This document shows, one piece after another, positions 17,401-24,863 of a DNA stretch of 64,000 bases. The notes beneath the pieces were generated by a model. That model saw nothing but the letters and a program-made list of their open reading frames with translations, was not told the origin of the DNA and did no database searches. The DNA comes from Paenalcaligenes sp050487225. GTDB taxonomy: Bacteria; Pseudomonadota; Gammaproteobacteria; Burkholderiales; Burkholderiaceae_B. A program made the translations under genes and the position numbers. Each line of letters begins with the position of its first letter. Position 1 is the stretch's first letter. The DNA lies in the NCBI RefSeq assembly GCF_050487225.1, contig NZ_JBKQGY010000003.1:62001-126000 (forward strand), written 5' to 3'.

Positions 17401-18146
17401 AGTTGGAAAACAACTTCAATGCCCCCTCTGCTGTGTGTATGGCGGCGGTGTTGTACGTATTCCGCACACTGGTGGATGATGACATCCCGATGAATGCGGG
17501 TTGCTTGAAACCCATTACTGTGAAAATCCCACAAGGGTGCATGTTGAACCCGAACCCACCAGCCGCGACAGTGGCCGGTAACGTGGAAACCTCACAAGTG
17601 ATTACCGATGCGCTGTACGGTGCATTGGGTGTGATGTCGGGCGCACAAGGCACGATGAACAACTTCACCTTTGGTAATAACACCCACCAATACTACGAGA
17701 CTATCTCGGGTGGTTCAGGTGCGGGCTTCCGTTATCACCCAGAAACCGGTGAGCGTCAGTTCTTTGATGGTACAGACGTGGTGCAAACCCACATGACCAA
17801 CTCCAGACTGACTGACCCTGAGGTACTGGAATGGCGCTTCCCTGTGCTCTTGGAAAGCTTCACCATCCGTCCTAATAGCGGCGGTAAAGGTGCTGCGTCT
17901 GGCGGTAACGGTGGTACGCGTCGCGTACGCTTCCTAGAAAACATGACGGCTTCGATTCTGTCTAACCGTCGCCGTGTCGCGCCGTTTGGTCTGGAAGGCG
18001 GTGAGTCAGGTGAGGTAGGTCGCAGCTACGTGATTCGTACCGATGGCAGTCAAGAAGAAATTGGTGCAACGGGATCGGCAGAGATGCAACCCGGTGATGT
18101 ATTCGTAATCCAAACCCCAGGTGGTGGTGGTTTCGGTAAAGCGTAA
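14493..18146 (+). CDS. Fused hydantoinase A/B, 5-oxoprolinase-type enzyme
   Basis: A 1217-residue cytoplasmic protein joining HyuA (about residues 10-690) and HyuB (about 705-1215) in one chain, the arrangement of ATP-dependent 5-oxoprolinases, which open pyroglutamate to glutamate. The HyuA half has the actin-like ATP-site motifs WVDRGGTFTDIVARHPDG, FDMGGTSTDVSHYDG and HTVAAGGGSIVHFDG. The HyuB half starts near DVDPVMLEIFNNLFMSIAEQMG and contains NAPHMPVHLGSMGESIK, DPYNGGTHLPDITVVTP, RGHHADVGGITPGSMPP and the Gly-rich end IQTPGGGGFGKA. It ends the TRAP locus; hydantoin substrates remain possible. Confidence 0.9.
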   Translation: MTQDTTLPTSKWQFWVDRGGTFTDIVARHPDGHLLTHKLLSDNPAQYPDAALAGIRHLLGLAVDAPIPSELIEAVKMGTTVATNALLERKGEPTVLFTTRGFKDALRIGYQARPRIFDRQIHLPELLYQHVVEVDERIHADGTVEKALDKDVVRAQLQEAYDAGYRALAIVLMHGYRYTQHEQIIAELAREMGFGQVSVSHEVSPLMKLVGRGDTTVVDAYLSPILRRYVNRVASELDGVRLMFMQSNGGLTSAHSFQGKDSVLSGPAGGIVGMARTAAATGASQLIGFDMGGTSTDVSHYDGEFERTFETIVAGVRLRAPMMNIHTVAAGGGSIVHFDGARMRVGPDSAGAFPGPAAYRNGGPLTVTDCNVMLGKIQPEFFPSIFGPKANQPLDRDIVRQKFTELAAEIKASTGRDHTPEQVAEGFLNIAVANMANAVKKISIERGYDVSRYTLVSFGGAGGQHACLVADSLGISRVLIHPFAGVLSAYGMGLADITAMREISVEAELNDANIPLYEEQLALLAEQASAEVLAQGVPAQRINILQRAHLRYEGTDSALLVNYGDLAAMQAEFEASYLQRYSFLMPDKKLIVEAVSVEAIGASSEQSPVVAAPATTNTHTANAASTAALFSHDQQHQCPIYQRADLQPGSHLLGPAIICDASGTTIVEPDWQLEILGGGEILMTRAVAQRRENAIGTDVDPVMLEIFNNLFMSIAEQMGATLANTAFSVNIKERLDFSCALFDEDGNLIANAPHMPVHLGSMGESIKTVIRRNSGKMRPGDSYVLNDPYNGGTHLPDITVVTPVFDTAGKDILFFVASRGHHADVGGITPGSMPPNSRTVIDEGVLIDNFKLVENGLMREAALRELLGSGPHPARNVEQNIADLRAQIAANEKGVQELRRMVSTFGLDVVQAYMQHVQDNAEEAVRRVIGVLKNGQFRYEMDSGAVINVNVEVDAATRSAVIDFTGTSEQLENNFNAPSAVCMAAVLYVFRTLVDDDIPMNAGCLKPITVKIPQGCMLNPNPPAATVAGNVETSQVITDALYGALGVMSGAQGTMNNFTFGNNTHQYYETISGGSGAGFRYHPETGERQFFDGTDVVQTHMTNSRLTDPEVLEWRFPVLLESFTIRPNSGGKGAASGGNGGTRRVRFLENMTASILSNRRRVAPFGLEGGESGEVGRSYVIRTDGSQEEIGATGSAEMQPGDVFVIQTPGGGGFGKA

Positions 18147-18172
18147 TACGTTGCGATAACTACGTTGGTGCT

Positions 18173-18210
18173 GGGGATGAACGTGTAGTTTCTGTTCATC
18201 CCCTTTTTTT
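18173..18210 (+). terminator. Intrinsic terminator of the TRAP/oxoprolinase operon
   Basis: Perfect 10-bp stem (GGGGATGAAC at 18173-18182, GTTCATCCCC at 18194-18203), 11-base loop, then seven T residues. It follows the oxoprolinase stop by 26 bp and closes the rightward operon. Confidence 0.95.
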
Positions 18211-18285
18211 ATGTACTCACCACACCGATACCACACGATAATACCTACTGACGTCGTGTTAAGCCGCCACACTCAAGGAATAGCC

Positions 18286-18798
18286 ATGGCCGTGCCACAG
18301 AACAAACAAGAATTACTAGATGCTATTCGTACCACCTACCAAAAACTGGAAGCCGATCTGACCACCGTACCGACAGAACTCGTACATGAAAGCACCTTAC
18401 CTGGTCATGTACAGGGTACGCTCATGACCGTACACAACGTGGTGGCTTACTTGCTGGGGTGGAATCTGCTGGTACTCAAATGGTGCGACGCTAAGGCCAG
18501 GGGAGTAACTGTTGATTTCCCTGAGTCGGGTTATAAGTGGAACCAGCTAGGCCGTTTAGCGCAAAAATTCTACACAGATCATGCTCATCTTTCTTACGCA
18601 GAATTGCTACAACAAATGGCTGCCGTACATGCTCGTATCGTGGCAATGGTTGAACAAGAAACAGATGCTTCGTTATACGGTGCTGCTTGGTACGAAAAAT
18701 ACACACAGGGAAGAATGATTCAGTTCAACACGTCATCCCCTTACGCTAATGCCCGGGGCAGACTGCGCAAATGGAAAAAAGCTAACCATATCGCTTAA
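18286..18798 (+). CDS. ClbS/DfsB-family four-helix-bundle protein
   Basis: A 170-residue soluble protein resembling the ClbS/DfsB family (DinB-like helix bundle); ClbS itself protects producers from colibactin. The ATG at 18286 has AAGGAA upstream. Family-like stretches are NKQELLDAIRTTYQKLEADL at the N-terminus, LPGHVQGTLMTVHNVVAYLLGWNLLVLKW in the middle, and SPYANARGRLRKWKKANHIA at the C-terminus. No colibactin-type genes are nearby, so a general protective or housekeeping role is more likely than colibactin immunity. It lies just after the oxoprolinase terminator and appears to be a single-gene unit. Confidence 0.75.
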   Translation: MAVPQNKQELLDAIRTTYQKLEADLTTVPTELVHESTLPGHVQGTLMTVHNVVAYLLGWNLLVLKWCDAKARGVTVDFPESGYKWNQLGRLAQKFYTDHAHLSYAELLQQMAAVHARIVAMVEQETDASLYGAAWYEKYTQGRMIQFNTSSPYANARGRLRKWKKANHIA

Positions 18799-18984
18799 AG
18801 CGTACCCATTCGCTGCTGCCAGTACTGCGTGTGTATATTGCTTTATGTAGAGATTAGAATCATAATTTATTAATTAGCCACCATATTATATGGCGACAAA
18901 ACACATCACGACTATGAGTTCACTGTCTCGTTATTAGTCGCCCCCAGCTACTCACAGCACCAAATTTCACGTAAAGGAGATCAC

Positions 18985-19326
18985 ATGTCACACCACTATC
19001 TTGTAGAGCTTTACACGCCTAACGCAAGCTGGAAGGCGTTAACGTCAGAACAGCGCCAAGACTTTCTAGGCAACATAGGCAGCGCGATGGGCGGGTTATC
19101 CAGCATGGGTGTGGAAGTGCTAACGCTGGCTGAGATTGAGCCCGGCATAGACCAAAATAGTCAGCACCGTTTTCTAGGCATCTGGCGTTTTCCAAATGCA
19201 CAAACGCGTGATGCTTTATTGGCAGGAATTAAAGCCAGTGGCTGGTATGCGTATTTTGATCACATCAATGCAGCAGGAGCAGAAGGAGATTTTGCTCAGC
19301 ATCTTGGGGCGTTAATCACAGCGTGA
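18985..19326 (+). CDS. Small conserved protein, probably DUF6616 family
   Basis: A 113-residue soluble protein of unknown function. It starts MSHHYLVELYTPNASWKALT after a good AAGGAG ribosome site (18974-18979). The middle GLSSMGVEVLTLAEIEPGID, then HRFLGIWRFPNAQTRDALLAGIKASGWYAYFDHINAAG, looks like a small ferredoxin-like (dimeric barrel) fold with a conserved FDHINAAG end; I match it from memory to DUF6616. The 186-bp gap upstream is A/T-rich and probably holds its promoter. Downstream lies the repeat-bearing convergent junction with the OmpA-type gene. Confidence 0.7.
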   Translation: MSHHYLVELYTPNASWKALTSEQRQDFLGNIGSAMGGLSSMGVEVLTLAEIEPGIDQNSQHRFLGIWRFPNAQTRDALLAGIKASGWYAYFDHINAAGAEGDFAQHLGALITA

Positions 19327-19396
19327 CGAGCTAGAGTTTGAATCTCAGCATTCACTGAGGTTCTTACTTCACTACTACCTTACCCAAAAGTTGCTA

Positions 19397-19424
19397 GGTG
19401 GTGGCGGGCTTACCGCCTTTCCTT
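19397..19424 (+). repeat. Intergenic repeat, A orientation, inner-end fragment
   Basis: GGTGGCGGGCTTACCGCC then TTTCCTT resembles the inner end of the A copies (GGGTAGGTTTACAGCCCTTTCT). It is a degenerate fragment paired with the complete B copy 50 bp downstream in the 363-bp gap 19327-19689, which otherwise holds only the terminator below. Confidence 0.4.
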
Positions 19425-19470
19425 AGGCTAGGACGTGAGCCATTACATTCGTGCCTCGTTCTACCAATAG

Positions 19471-19583
19471 CTGCCATATAAAAACCGTGGCAAGCGATGA
19501 AGGGAAAACGGAGGAAAGTATTTTTTATTTGGTGCACAAATTAAAAAATACTTTTCGCAGTGCTAGCTAATACATGCAGTCGC
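19471..19583 (-). repeat. Intergenic repeat, B orientation, full copy
   Basis: About 113 bp nearly identical to 49243-49364: AAACCGTGGCAAGCGATGAA, GGGAAAACGGAGGAAAGTAT, the A/T hairpin (TATTTTTTATTTG, short loop, CAAATTAAAAAATA), TTCGCAGTGCTAGCTAAT and GCAGTCG. Its reverse complement aligns with the A copies. It lies between the convergent small-protein gene and ompA-type gene. Confidence 0.85.
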
Positions 19584-19635
19584 CCAGCAGTTCTATGTGG
19601 TATTCCCCGTCCACACCGAGAAAACTCTGCCACAC

Positions 19636-19664
19636 ACAACAAAGCCCCGGTTTCCCGAGGCTTC
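19636..19664 (-). terminator. Probable terminator of the OmpA-family gene
   Basis: On the minus strand AAGCCTCGG pairs with CCGGGGCTT (one G-U pair) around a GAAA tetraloop, followed by the T-rich TTGTTGTG. It ends about 26 bp beyond the stop codon of the leftward OmpA-family gene. Confidence 0.65.
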
Positions 19665-19689
19665 ATTGCTGCTCGCTGCTCTACAATCG

Positions 19690-20349
19690 TTATGGCTTCA
19701 CTGCATACAAGAACAACTCTACGCGACGGTTCAACGAACGGCCTTCAGGTGTGTCGTTGCTAGCAATAGGGTCGTTAGGGCCACGACCTTCATCCATCAT
19801 GTGTGATGGCGGTACGCCTTGGTTAGCCATGTAGCCAGTCACTGCTTGTGCGCGTTCCAGCGACAAGGTTTGGTTCAGTTGTAGTGAACCTGTGTTATCA
19901 GTGTAACCAATCGCTTTGGCACGCAACTCTGGGTGCTGAATCAACGCACGCGCCACACTATCCAACACCGGTAACAACGCCGGCTTCAACTGGTACTGTC
20001 CGGATTCAAAAGACACGTTGCTAGGAATGTGTACTCGCAAGGTACCATCAGGCATTTCTGTGACGGCTACGCCCAGGTCGCTAGCACCGGATTTTTCTAC
20101 GTCGTTTTTAATAGCGGACCAGTTGTAACCTACGATACCGCCAGCGACCGCGCCAATACCTGCACCAATCAAGGCACCTTCAGTGCTGTCGCCAATTAAT
20201 ACCCCTAACCCAGCGCCAATCGCAGCACCAATACCTGAACCCATTGCGGTATCGCCGCCTTTACCACCTTCCATACTTGCGCAGCCAGTCATCACTGCTG
20301 CTGCACCTATGCATGCCACCAGCCTGTTGAGTTTTAAAGAGGTTTTCAT
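19690..20349 (-). CDS. OmpA-family outer-membrane lipoprotein with glycine zipper
   Basis: A 219-residue lipoprotein: a signal peptide ending in the lipobox VMTGC (Cys about residue 23), then a glycine-zipper stretch (MGSGIGAAIGAGLGVLIG and LIGAGIGAVAGGIVGY, residues about 36-76), then an OmpA C-terminal peptidoglycan-binding domain (about 105-217) with SFESGQYQLKPALLPVLDSVA, GYTDNTGSLQLNQTLSLERA and DPIASNDTPEGRSLNRRVEL, which include the Asp and Arg that bind diaminopimelate. It probably ties the outer membrane to the wall (YiaD-like). Transcribed leftward as a single gene with its own terminator. Confidence 0.9.
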   Translation of the reverse strand: MKTSLKLNRLVACIGAAAVMTGCASMEGGKGGDTAMGSGIGAAIGAGLGVLIGDSTEGALIGAGIGAVAGGIVGYNWSAIKNDVEKSGASDLGVAVTEMPDGTLRVHIPSNVSFESGQYQLKPALLPVLDSVARALIQHPELRAKAIGYTDNTGSLQLNQTLSLERAQAVTGYMANQGVPPSHMMDEGRGPNDPIASNDTPEGRSLNRRVELFLYAVKP

Positions 20350-20370
20350 AAGTATTATTCCTAGAAAAAC

Positions 20371-20385
20371 TACCGGTTCCCGGTA
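20371..20385 (-). promoter_or_regulatory. Hairpin in the 5' leader of the OmpA-family gene
   Basis: Perfect inverted repeat TACCGG-TTC-CCGGTA, 22 bp before the start codon on the leader side. Such a leader hairpin could affect translation or be an operator; function is unknown. Confidence 0.35.
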
Positions 20386-20460
20386 TAGAGTACGGACATG
20401 CTGTAACGGTATCTAACAGTTATGTATTATCTGGTAAGTTGTGCGGCACATACCAGTTGA

Positions 20461-20486
20461 TTCACCAATTTTGACAAATTAGTGAA
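20461..20486 (-). terminator. Weak stem-loop after the aapP gene
   Basis: TTCACCAATT and AATTAGTGAA form a 10-bp arm pair (one mismatch, G-U in RNA) with a 6-base loop, 11 bp past the aapP stop. No T run follows on the minus strand, so it may be an mRNA-end stabiliser and not a full terminator. Confidence 0.35.
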
Positions 20487-20497
20487 GTCCGCTCAAT

Positions 20498-21238
20498 TTA
20501 GTGCAGGATTTGGCTTAGGAATTCTTGTGTGCGTGGGTTATCTGGGTGATCAAAGAAACGATCTGGCGTATTAGCCTCGATAATCTCACCTTGATCCATA
20601 AAAATCACACGGTCAGCTACTTTGCGCGCAAACCCCATTTCGTGAGTTACGCACAGCATGGTCATGCCTGACTCGGCCAAACCTGTCATCACGTCCAGCA
20701 CCTCTTTCACCATTTCTGGATCCAGTGCCGAGGTGGGCTCATCAAAAAGCATGATTTTGGGGTTCATACATAGCGATCTAGCAATGGCCACACGCTGCTG
20801 CTGACCACCCGATAATTGCCCAGGGTATTTGTTGGCTTGTTCCAGAATGCGTACCCTATCCAAGTACTCTAATGCTTTGGCTTCGGCTTCAGCTTTGGGC
20901 TGCTTCAACACCCAGACAGGGCCTAGCGTTAGATTTTCCAAGACGGTTAAGTGCGGGAATAGGTTGAAGTGTTGAAACACCATCCCTACCTCGCGTCGTA
21001 CAGCATCTATCTGCTTTAAGTTATTGGTGAGCTCCATGTTATCAACGTAAATATGCCCACGTTGGTGCTCTTCCAAACGGTTAATGCAGCGGATCAAGGT
21101 GGATTTGCCCGAACCCGACGGGCCACAGATCACAATACGTTCACCCTTGGCCACTTGCAGATTAATGTCCCGCAACACATGAAACTCACCGTACCACTTG
21201 TGTACGTTTTCCAGACGAATGATGGCTTGCTCTGCCAT
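20498..21238 (-). CDS. aapP: General L-amino-acid ABC transporter ATPase
   Basis: The nucleotide-binding subunit of a polar amino-acid importer. The 246-residue protein has Walker A GPSGSGKST (about residues 39-47), Q-loop VFQHFNLFPHLTVLENLTLG, ABC signature LSGGQQQRVAIARSL, Walker B IMLFDEPTSALDPE and the switch His in VTHEMGFA. It is the last gene of the leftward aapJ-Q-M-P set, separated from the second permease by 49 bp. Gene order and the long permeases upstream identify the Aap type over the shorter His/Gln type. Confidence 0.92.
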   Translation of the reverse strand: MAEQAIIRLENVHKWYGEFHVLRDINLQVAKGERIVICGPSGSGKSTLIRCINRLEEHQRGHIYVDNMELTNNLKQIDAVRREVGMVFQHFNLFPHLTVLENLTLGPVWVLKQPKAEAEAKALEYLDRVRILEQANKYPGQLSGGQQQRVAIARSLCMNPKIMLFDEPTSALDPEMVKEVLDVMTGLAESGMTMLCVTHEMGFARKVADRVIFMDQGEIIEANTPDRFFDHPDNPRTQEFLSQILH

Positions 21239-21287
21239 ATAGAACTCCTTCTCAACCCAAGATCAACGTGGGGACTGGACGTTTTGC

Positions 21288-22382
21288 TTAGGAGCGCTGT
21301 CCACGATTCAGACTTTTTTCTAGTGACTGACTATAGCGGGAAATGCTGTAGCAGAACACAAAATAAATTGCAGCGATAAACAGATACGCCTCGGTGCTGT
21401 AGCCTCGCCATGCCGCATCGGCCAAGGCGGCTTTCGCTGCTTGTGTAAGATCGAAAATACCAATAATCACCACCAACGACGTATCTTTAAACAAGGAAAT
21501 AAAGATACTCACCAAGGGTGGAATAACGATTTTCAATGCTTGTGGCAGCACAATTTTGCGCATGGTTTGCCAGTAGTTCAAACCAATGGACTCCGCCCCC
21601 TCGTACTGACCTTTGGGTACAGCTTGCAAGCCACCACGCACGGTTTCAGCAATATACGCCGCAGCAAATAAGATAATGGCAATTTGCGCACGCAATAACT
21701 TATCGATGCTGAAGCCTTCTGGCAAGAACAGCGGCAACATCACCGATGACATAAACAGCAGGCTGATCAGCGGCACGCCACGAATCAACTCAATATAGAT
21801 CACCGACACTGCTTTGACTGCGGGCAAATGGGAGCGTCTGCCTAGCGCCAGCAACACACCTAGCGGGAATGCAAAGGCGATACCGAAGGTGGATAACATC
21901 AGTGTCAAAGGCAAACCACCCCAGCGGCTGTTATCCACATAACTTAAACCAAAGATACCGCCCCACATGAGTACACCAAAGCCTGTTAGACCTATGGTCC
22001 AAATCACGGCCATCCAGGCATTCCAGAAACGGCGTAAGCAACTCAACACCAGCATGATTATCAGCACTAGCGATGCCAATAAAGGACGCCACTGCTCATC
22101 AAAGGGGTACACACCAAACAGGATTAAACGGTGTTTTTCTACGATGAATGCCCAACAGGCACCGGTGACTTCTCTACATTCTTGTGCAGATGTTGCTGTG
22201 AAGTCGGCATTAATTAACCCCCACTCTACTAGAGCAGGAATAGCCATCAATAACAGCCATGCCACCAACACCGTCAATAAGGTGTTCAGTGGTGTGGAGA
22301 ACAGGTTTTGGCGCAACCACCCCGACACGCCAACTTGTTGGCGCGGAGGAGCCAGTACGGGTGACATAGGTTTAGTACTCAT
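21288..22382 (-). CDS. aapM: General L-amino-acid ABC transporter permease
   Basis: A 364-residue inner-membrane permease, longer than the ~220 residues of His/Gln permeases because of an N-terminal extension with extra membrane segments, as in AapM. A cysteine pair (QECREVTGACW) sits in the predicted periplasmic loop near residue 70-80. The EAA loop reads YIAETVRGGLQAVPKGQYEGAESIGLNYWQ and is followed by MRKIVLPQALKIVIPPLV. It starts 2 bp after the other permease gene, so the two form a heterodimer. Confidence 0.9.
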   Translation of the reverse strand: MSTKPMSPVLAPPRQQVGVSGWLRQNLFSTPLNTLLTVLVAWLLLMAIPALVEWGLINADFTATSAQECREVTGACWAFIVEKHRLILFGVYPFDEQWRPLLASLVLIIMLVLSCLRRFWNAWMAVIWTIGLTGFGVLMWGGIFGLSYVDNSRWGGLPLTLMLSTFGIAFAFPLGVLLALGRRSHLPAVKAVSVIYIELIRGVPLISLLFMSSVMLPLFLPEGFSIDKLLRAQIAIILFAAAYIAETVRGGLQAVPKGQYEGAESIGLNYWQTMRKIVLPQALKIVIPPLVSIFISLFKDTSLVVIIGIFDLTQAAKAALADAAWRGYSTEAYLFIAAIYFVFCYSISRYSQSLEKSLNRGQRS

Positions 22383-22384
22383 GA

Positions 22385-23569
22385 TTAGCGCTCCACCAAG
22401 GCTAGACGCCGGTTATACCAGTTCATGAATACAGAAATGGACAAGCTCACGGTGAGATAGGCCGCCATAATAATCAAGATACCTTCAATGGCTTGCCCTG
22501 TTTGGTTCAAGGTGGTGTTGACCACCGAAACAATATCCGGATAACCAATCGCCACCGCCAGTGAACTGTTTTTCGTTAAGTTCAGATACTGACTAGTCAT
22601 AGGTGGAATGATGACCCGTAATGACTGCGGCAAAATTACTAACCTTAAGGTTAGGCTACGCGGCAAACCTATAGACTCAGCCGCTTCCCACTGCCCTTTG
22701 CTCACAGCTTGAATACCAGAACGCACCACTTCAGCGATAAAGGCCGAGGTATACACCACTAAGCCTAGCAATAATGCGGCGAACTCAGGGGTTAAGGTCG
22801 TGCCACCCTGAAAGTTGAACCCACGCAACTCTGGAAAGCTTAGGTGCACACCTTCGCCACTTATCCACAGCAGTAATGCAGGCACGATCACAATTAACAG
22901 GCCACTCACCCGCAATACGGGTGGCATGCGACCTGTTTGCTCTTGGCGCTTTCTGGCCCAGTGTGCAAACAACACGCTTATGACGATAGCGATGGCGACC
23001 CCGCCCAGTATCCAACTCCAGGCGTTGCCTTCCAACGTAGGCACTTTCAGCCCACGATTGGACATGAACACTCCTGGCAACGGCGAGTAGGCATCTTTGG
23101 GACGCGGCAACGTTTCGGTAATCAAGGCGTACCAGAAAAACAGTTGCAACAAGAGAGGAACGTTACGCATCACTTCCACATACACGGAAGCGACTTTTTT
23201 CACTAACCAGTTAGTGGAAAGCCGCGCAATACCTAGCAACGTACCCAAGATAGTGGCCAGCACTATACCTATAACGGAGACTTTCAACGTATTGATCAAC
23301 CCCACCACAATAGCTCGGCCATAGGTGTCGGAGGGCTTGTAATCAATACTCATCTCGCCAATGGCAAAACCTGCTTCACGATTTAGAAAATCAAAACCGG
23401 TAGAGATATTGCGCACAGCAAGGTTATGCAAGGTGTTGCTGACCAAGTACCACACGCCAAAGGCCAACAAACCAATAATCACGACCTGATAAATAACCCC
23501 TCTTGTGAAAGGATCATTCCAGGAAAAACGAATTCTAGTAGGGGTATGGTTGTTTTTATGCTTTGCCAT
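22385..23569 (-). CDS. aapQ: General L-amino-acid ABC transporter permease
   Basis: A 394-residue permease of the AapQ type with about eight hydrophobic segments and the first-half features FDFLNREAGFAIGEM and SYSPLP-like loop (KDAYSPLPGVFMSNRGL), typical of this subfamily. The EAA motif is FIAEVVRSGIQAVSKGQWEAAESIGLPRS, followed by LRLVILPQSLRVIIPPMTSQYLNLTKNSSLAVAIGYPD. It is the second gene of the operon, 87 bp after the binding protein. Confidence 0.9.
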   Translation of the reverse strand: MAKHKNNHTPTRIRFSWNDPFTRGVIYQVVIIGLLAFGVWYLVSNTLHNLAVRNISTGFDFLNREAGFAIGEMSIDYKPSDTYGRAIVVGLINTLKVSVIGIVLATILGTLLGIARLSTNWLVKKVASVYVEVMRNVPLLLQLFFWYALITETLPRPKDAYSPLPGVFMSNRGLKVPTLEGNAWSWILGGVAIAIVISVLFAHWARKRQEQTGRMPPVLRVSGLLIVIVPALLLWISGEGVHLSFPELRGFNFQGGTTLTPEFAALLLGLVVYTSAFIAEVVRSGIQAVSKGQWEAAESIGLPRSLTLRLVILPQSLRVIIPPMTSQYLNLTKNSSLAVAIGYPDIVSVVNTTLNQTGQAIEGILIIMAAYLTVSLSISVFMNWYNRRLALVER

Positions 23570-23656
23570 ATTCCGTCTGTCTCTTCAAACAGCCAAGTAG
23601 TGGCAGACCGGAAGAACCCCTTCCGGTCTGATCTGGCCTCCGAATTTAGCTACTGC

Positions 23657-24676
23657 TTAACGAACTGGCCAGCCATACATTAAACCACCATTTTTCCATG
23701 TCGCGTTCAAACCGCGTTCCAATTTCAGCGGTGTGGGCTCCCCTAGGTTACGATCAAATACCTCTCCGTAATTACCAACTTGCTTGATGATGTTGTAAGC
23801 CCATTTGTCATCCAGCTTCAGGCCTTTGCCCATTTCGCCAGACACACCCAAGATACGTTGAATGTTTGGATTATCGCTTTTCAGTTGATCATCGACGTTT
23901 TTGGAGGTCACGCCATATTCTTCAGCTTCATTCATGGCGTTTAGCACCCAACGCACCAACAAGAACCATTCTTCATCGCCTTGGCGAACCATTGGGCCCA
24001 GAGGCTCTTTGGAGAAGTCTTCAGGCAAGATCATGAAGTCATCAGGGTTAGCTTGCGCGGCGCGCATCGCTGCCAAGCCTGATTTGTCGGTGGTAAAGCC
24101 ATCACAACGATCTGCCAAGAAAGAACGCATAGCTTCGTCTGGGTTGTTAATGACGACCGGGTTGAAGTTCAAGTTATTAGAGCGGAACCAGTCAGCCAAG
24201 TTAAGTTCCGTGGTCGTGCCTGGCTGCACACAAATTGCGGCCCCATCTAGCTCGGTCGCACTATCAATACCTAAGCTTTTTTTCACCATGACGCCCTGAC
24301 TGTCATAGTAGTTAATACCTGCGCTGATCAACCCAAGCGTGGTATCACGTGCCATCGTGGCCGTACTGTTTCGTGTGAGTACGTCGATTTCCCCAGACTG
24401 CAATGCGGTAAAGCGCTGCTGAGTTGTCAGCGGGGTTACTTTGAATTTAGTGGCATCACCAAAAATAGCCGCGGCTATGCCCTTACATAAGTCCACATCT
24501 ATACCGCCCCATTGCCCTTTACTGTCGGCAATGGAAAAACCCGGCAAACCTACGTGCACACCACATTGCACAAAACCTTGTTGTTTCACCTTATCCAAGG
24601 TTTCTGCCGCATATGTCACACCAGAACTCATCAATACTGCCACAGAGCCCAACAGAATCGTTTTAACGATTTTCAT
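23657..24676 (-). CDS. aapJ: General L-amino-acid ABC transporter substrate-binding protein
   Basis: The periplasmic receptor that passes polar L-amino acids to AapQMP. The 339-residue protein has a signal peptide (MKIVKTILLGSVAVLMSSGVTYA) and AapJ-type motifs: VKQQGFVQCGVHVGLPGFSI, GGIDVDLCKGIAAAIFGD, VLTRNSTATMARDT, and AICVQPGTTTELNLADWFR. Length matches AapJ and exceeds the ~260 of His/Lys receptors. It is the first gene of the leftward operon; an 87-bp gap to aapQ may give separate levels for receptor and membrane parts. It is divergent from ftsE. Confidence 0.92.
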   Translation of the reverse strand: MKIVKTILLGSVAVLMSSGVTYAAETLDKVKQQGFVQCGVHVGLPGFSIADSKGQWGGIDVDLCKGIAAAIFGDATKFKVTPLTTQQRFTALQSGEIDVLTRNSTATMARDTTLGLISAGINYYDSQGVMVKKSLGIDSATELDGAAICVQPGTTTELNLADWFRSNNLNFNPVVINNPDEAMRSFLADRCDGFTTDKSGLAAMRAAQANPDDFMILPEDFSKEPLGPMVRQGDEEWFLLVRWVLNAMNEAEEYGVTSKNVDDQLKSDNPNIQRILGVSGEMGKGLKLDDKWAYNIIKQVGNYGEVFDRNLGEPTPLKLERGLNATWKNGGLMYGWPVR

Positions 24677-24816
24677 GAATGTCTCCTCTAGGGATTTACT
24701 TGTGGTAAATACAGCTGATCCTACTGCTAACTTTGGTCAAGTTTTATCCATCCTACTCATTGCACACAGATTAAAACATCCGCACTTTCCCTTTAGCGAT
24801 AAAATAGATCTGCGCT

Positions 24817-24830
24817 CGGAGTTAACTCCG
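24817..24830. promoter_or_regulatory. Perfect 14-bp palindrome upstream of ftsE
   Basis: CGGAGTTAACTCCG is a perfect inverted repeat in the divergent aapJ-ftsE region, 34 bp before the ftsE ATG and just downstream of a possible -10 (TAAAAT at 24800-24805). It could be a repressor site for ftsEX or aapJ. No matching second copy was noticed in the window. Confidence 0.4.
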
Positions 24831-24863
24831 CTTCCCTTCATCGTTTCCTGCCAGTCTCATGCC

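Noticed and set aside
24441..24863. N-terminal extension of FtsE overlapping aapJ on the other strand
   Set aside because: The upstream open frame is a shadow of aapJ; FtsE proteins start at the MIRF ATG at 24864.
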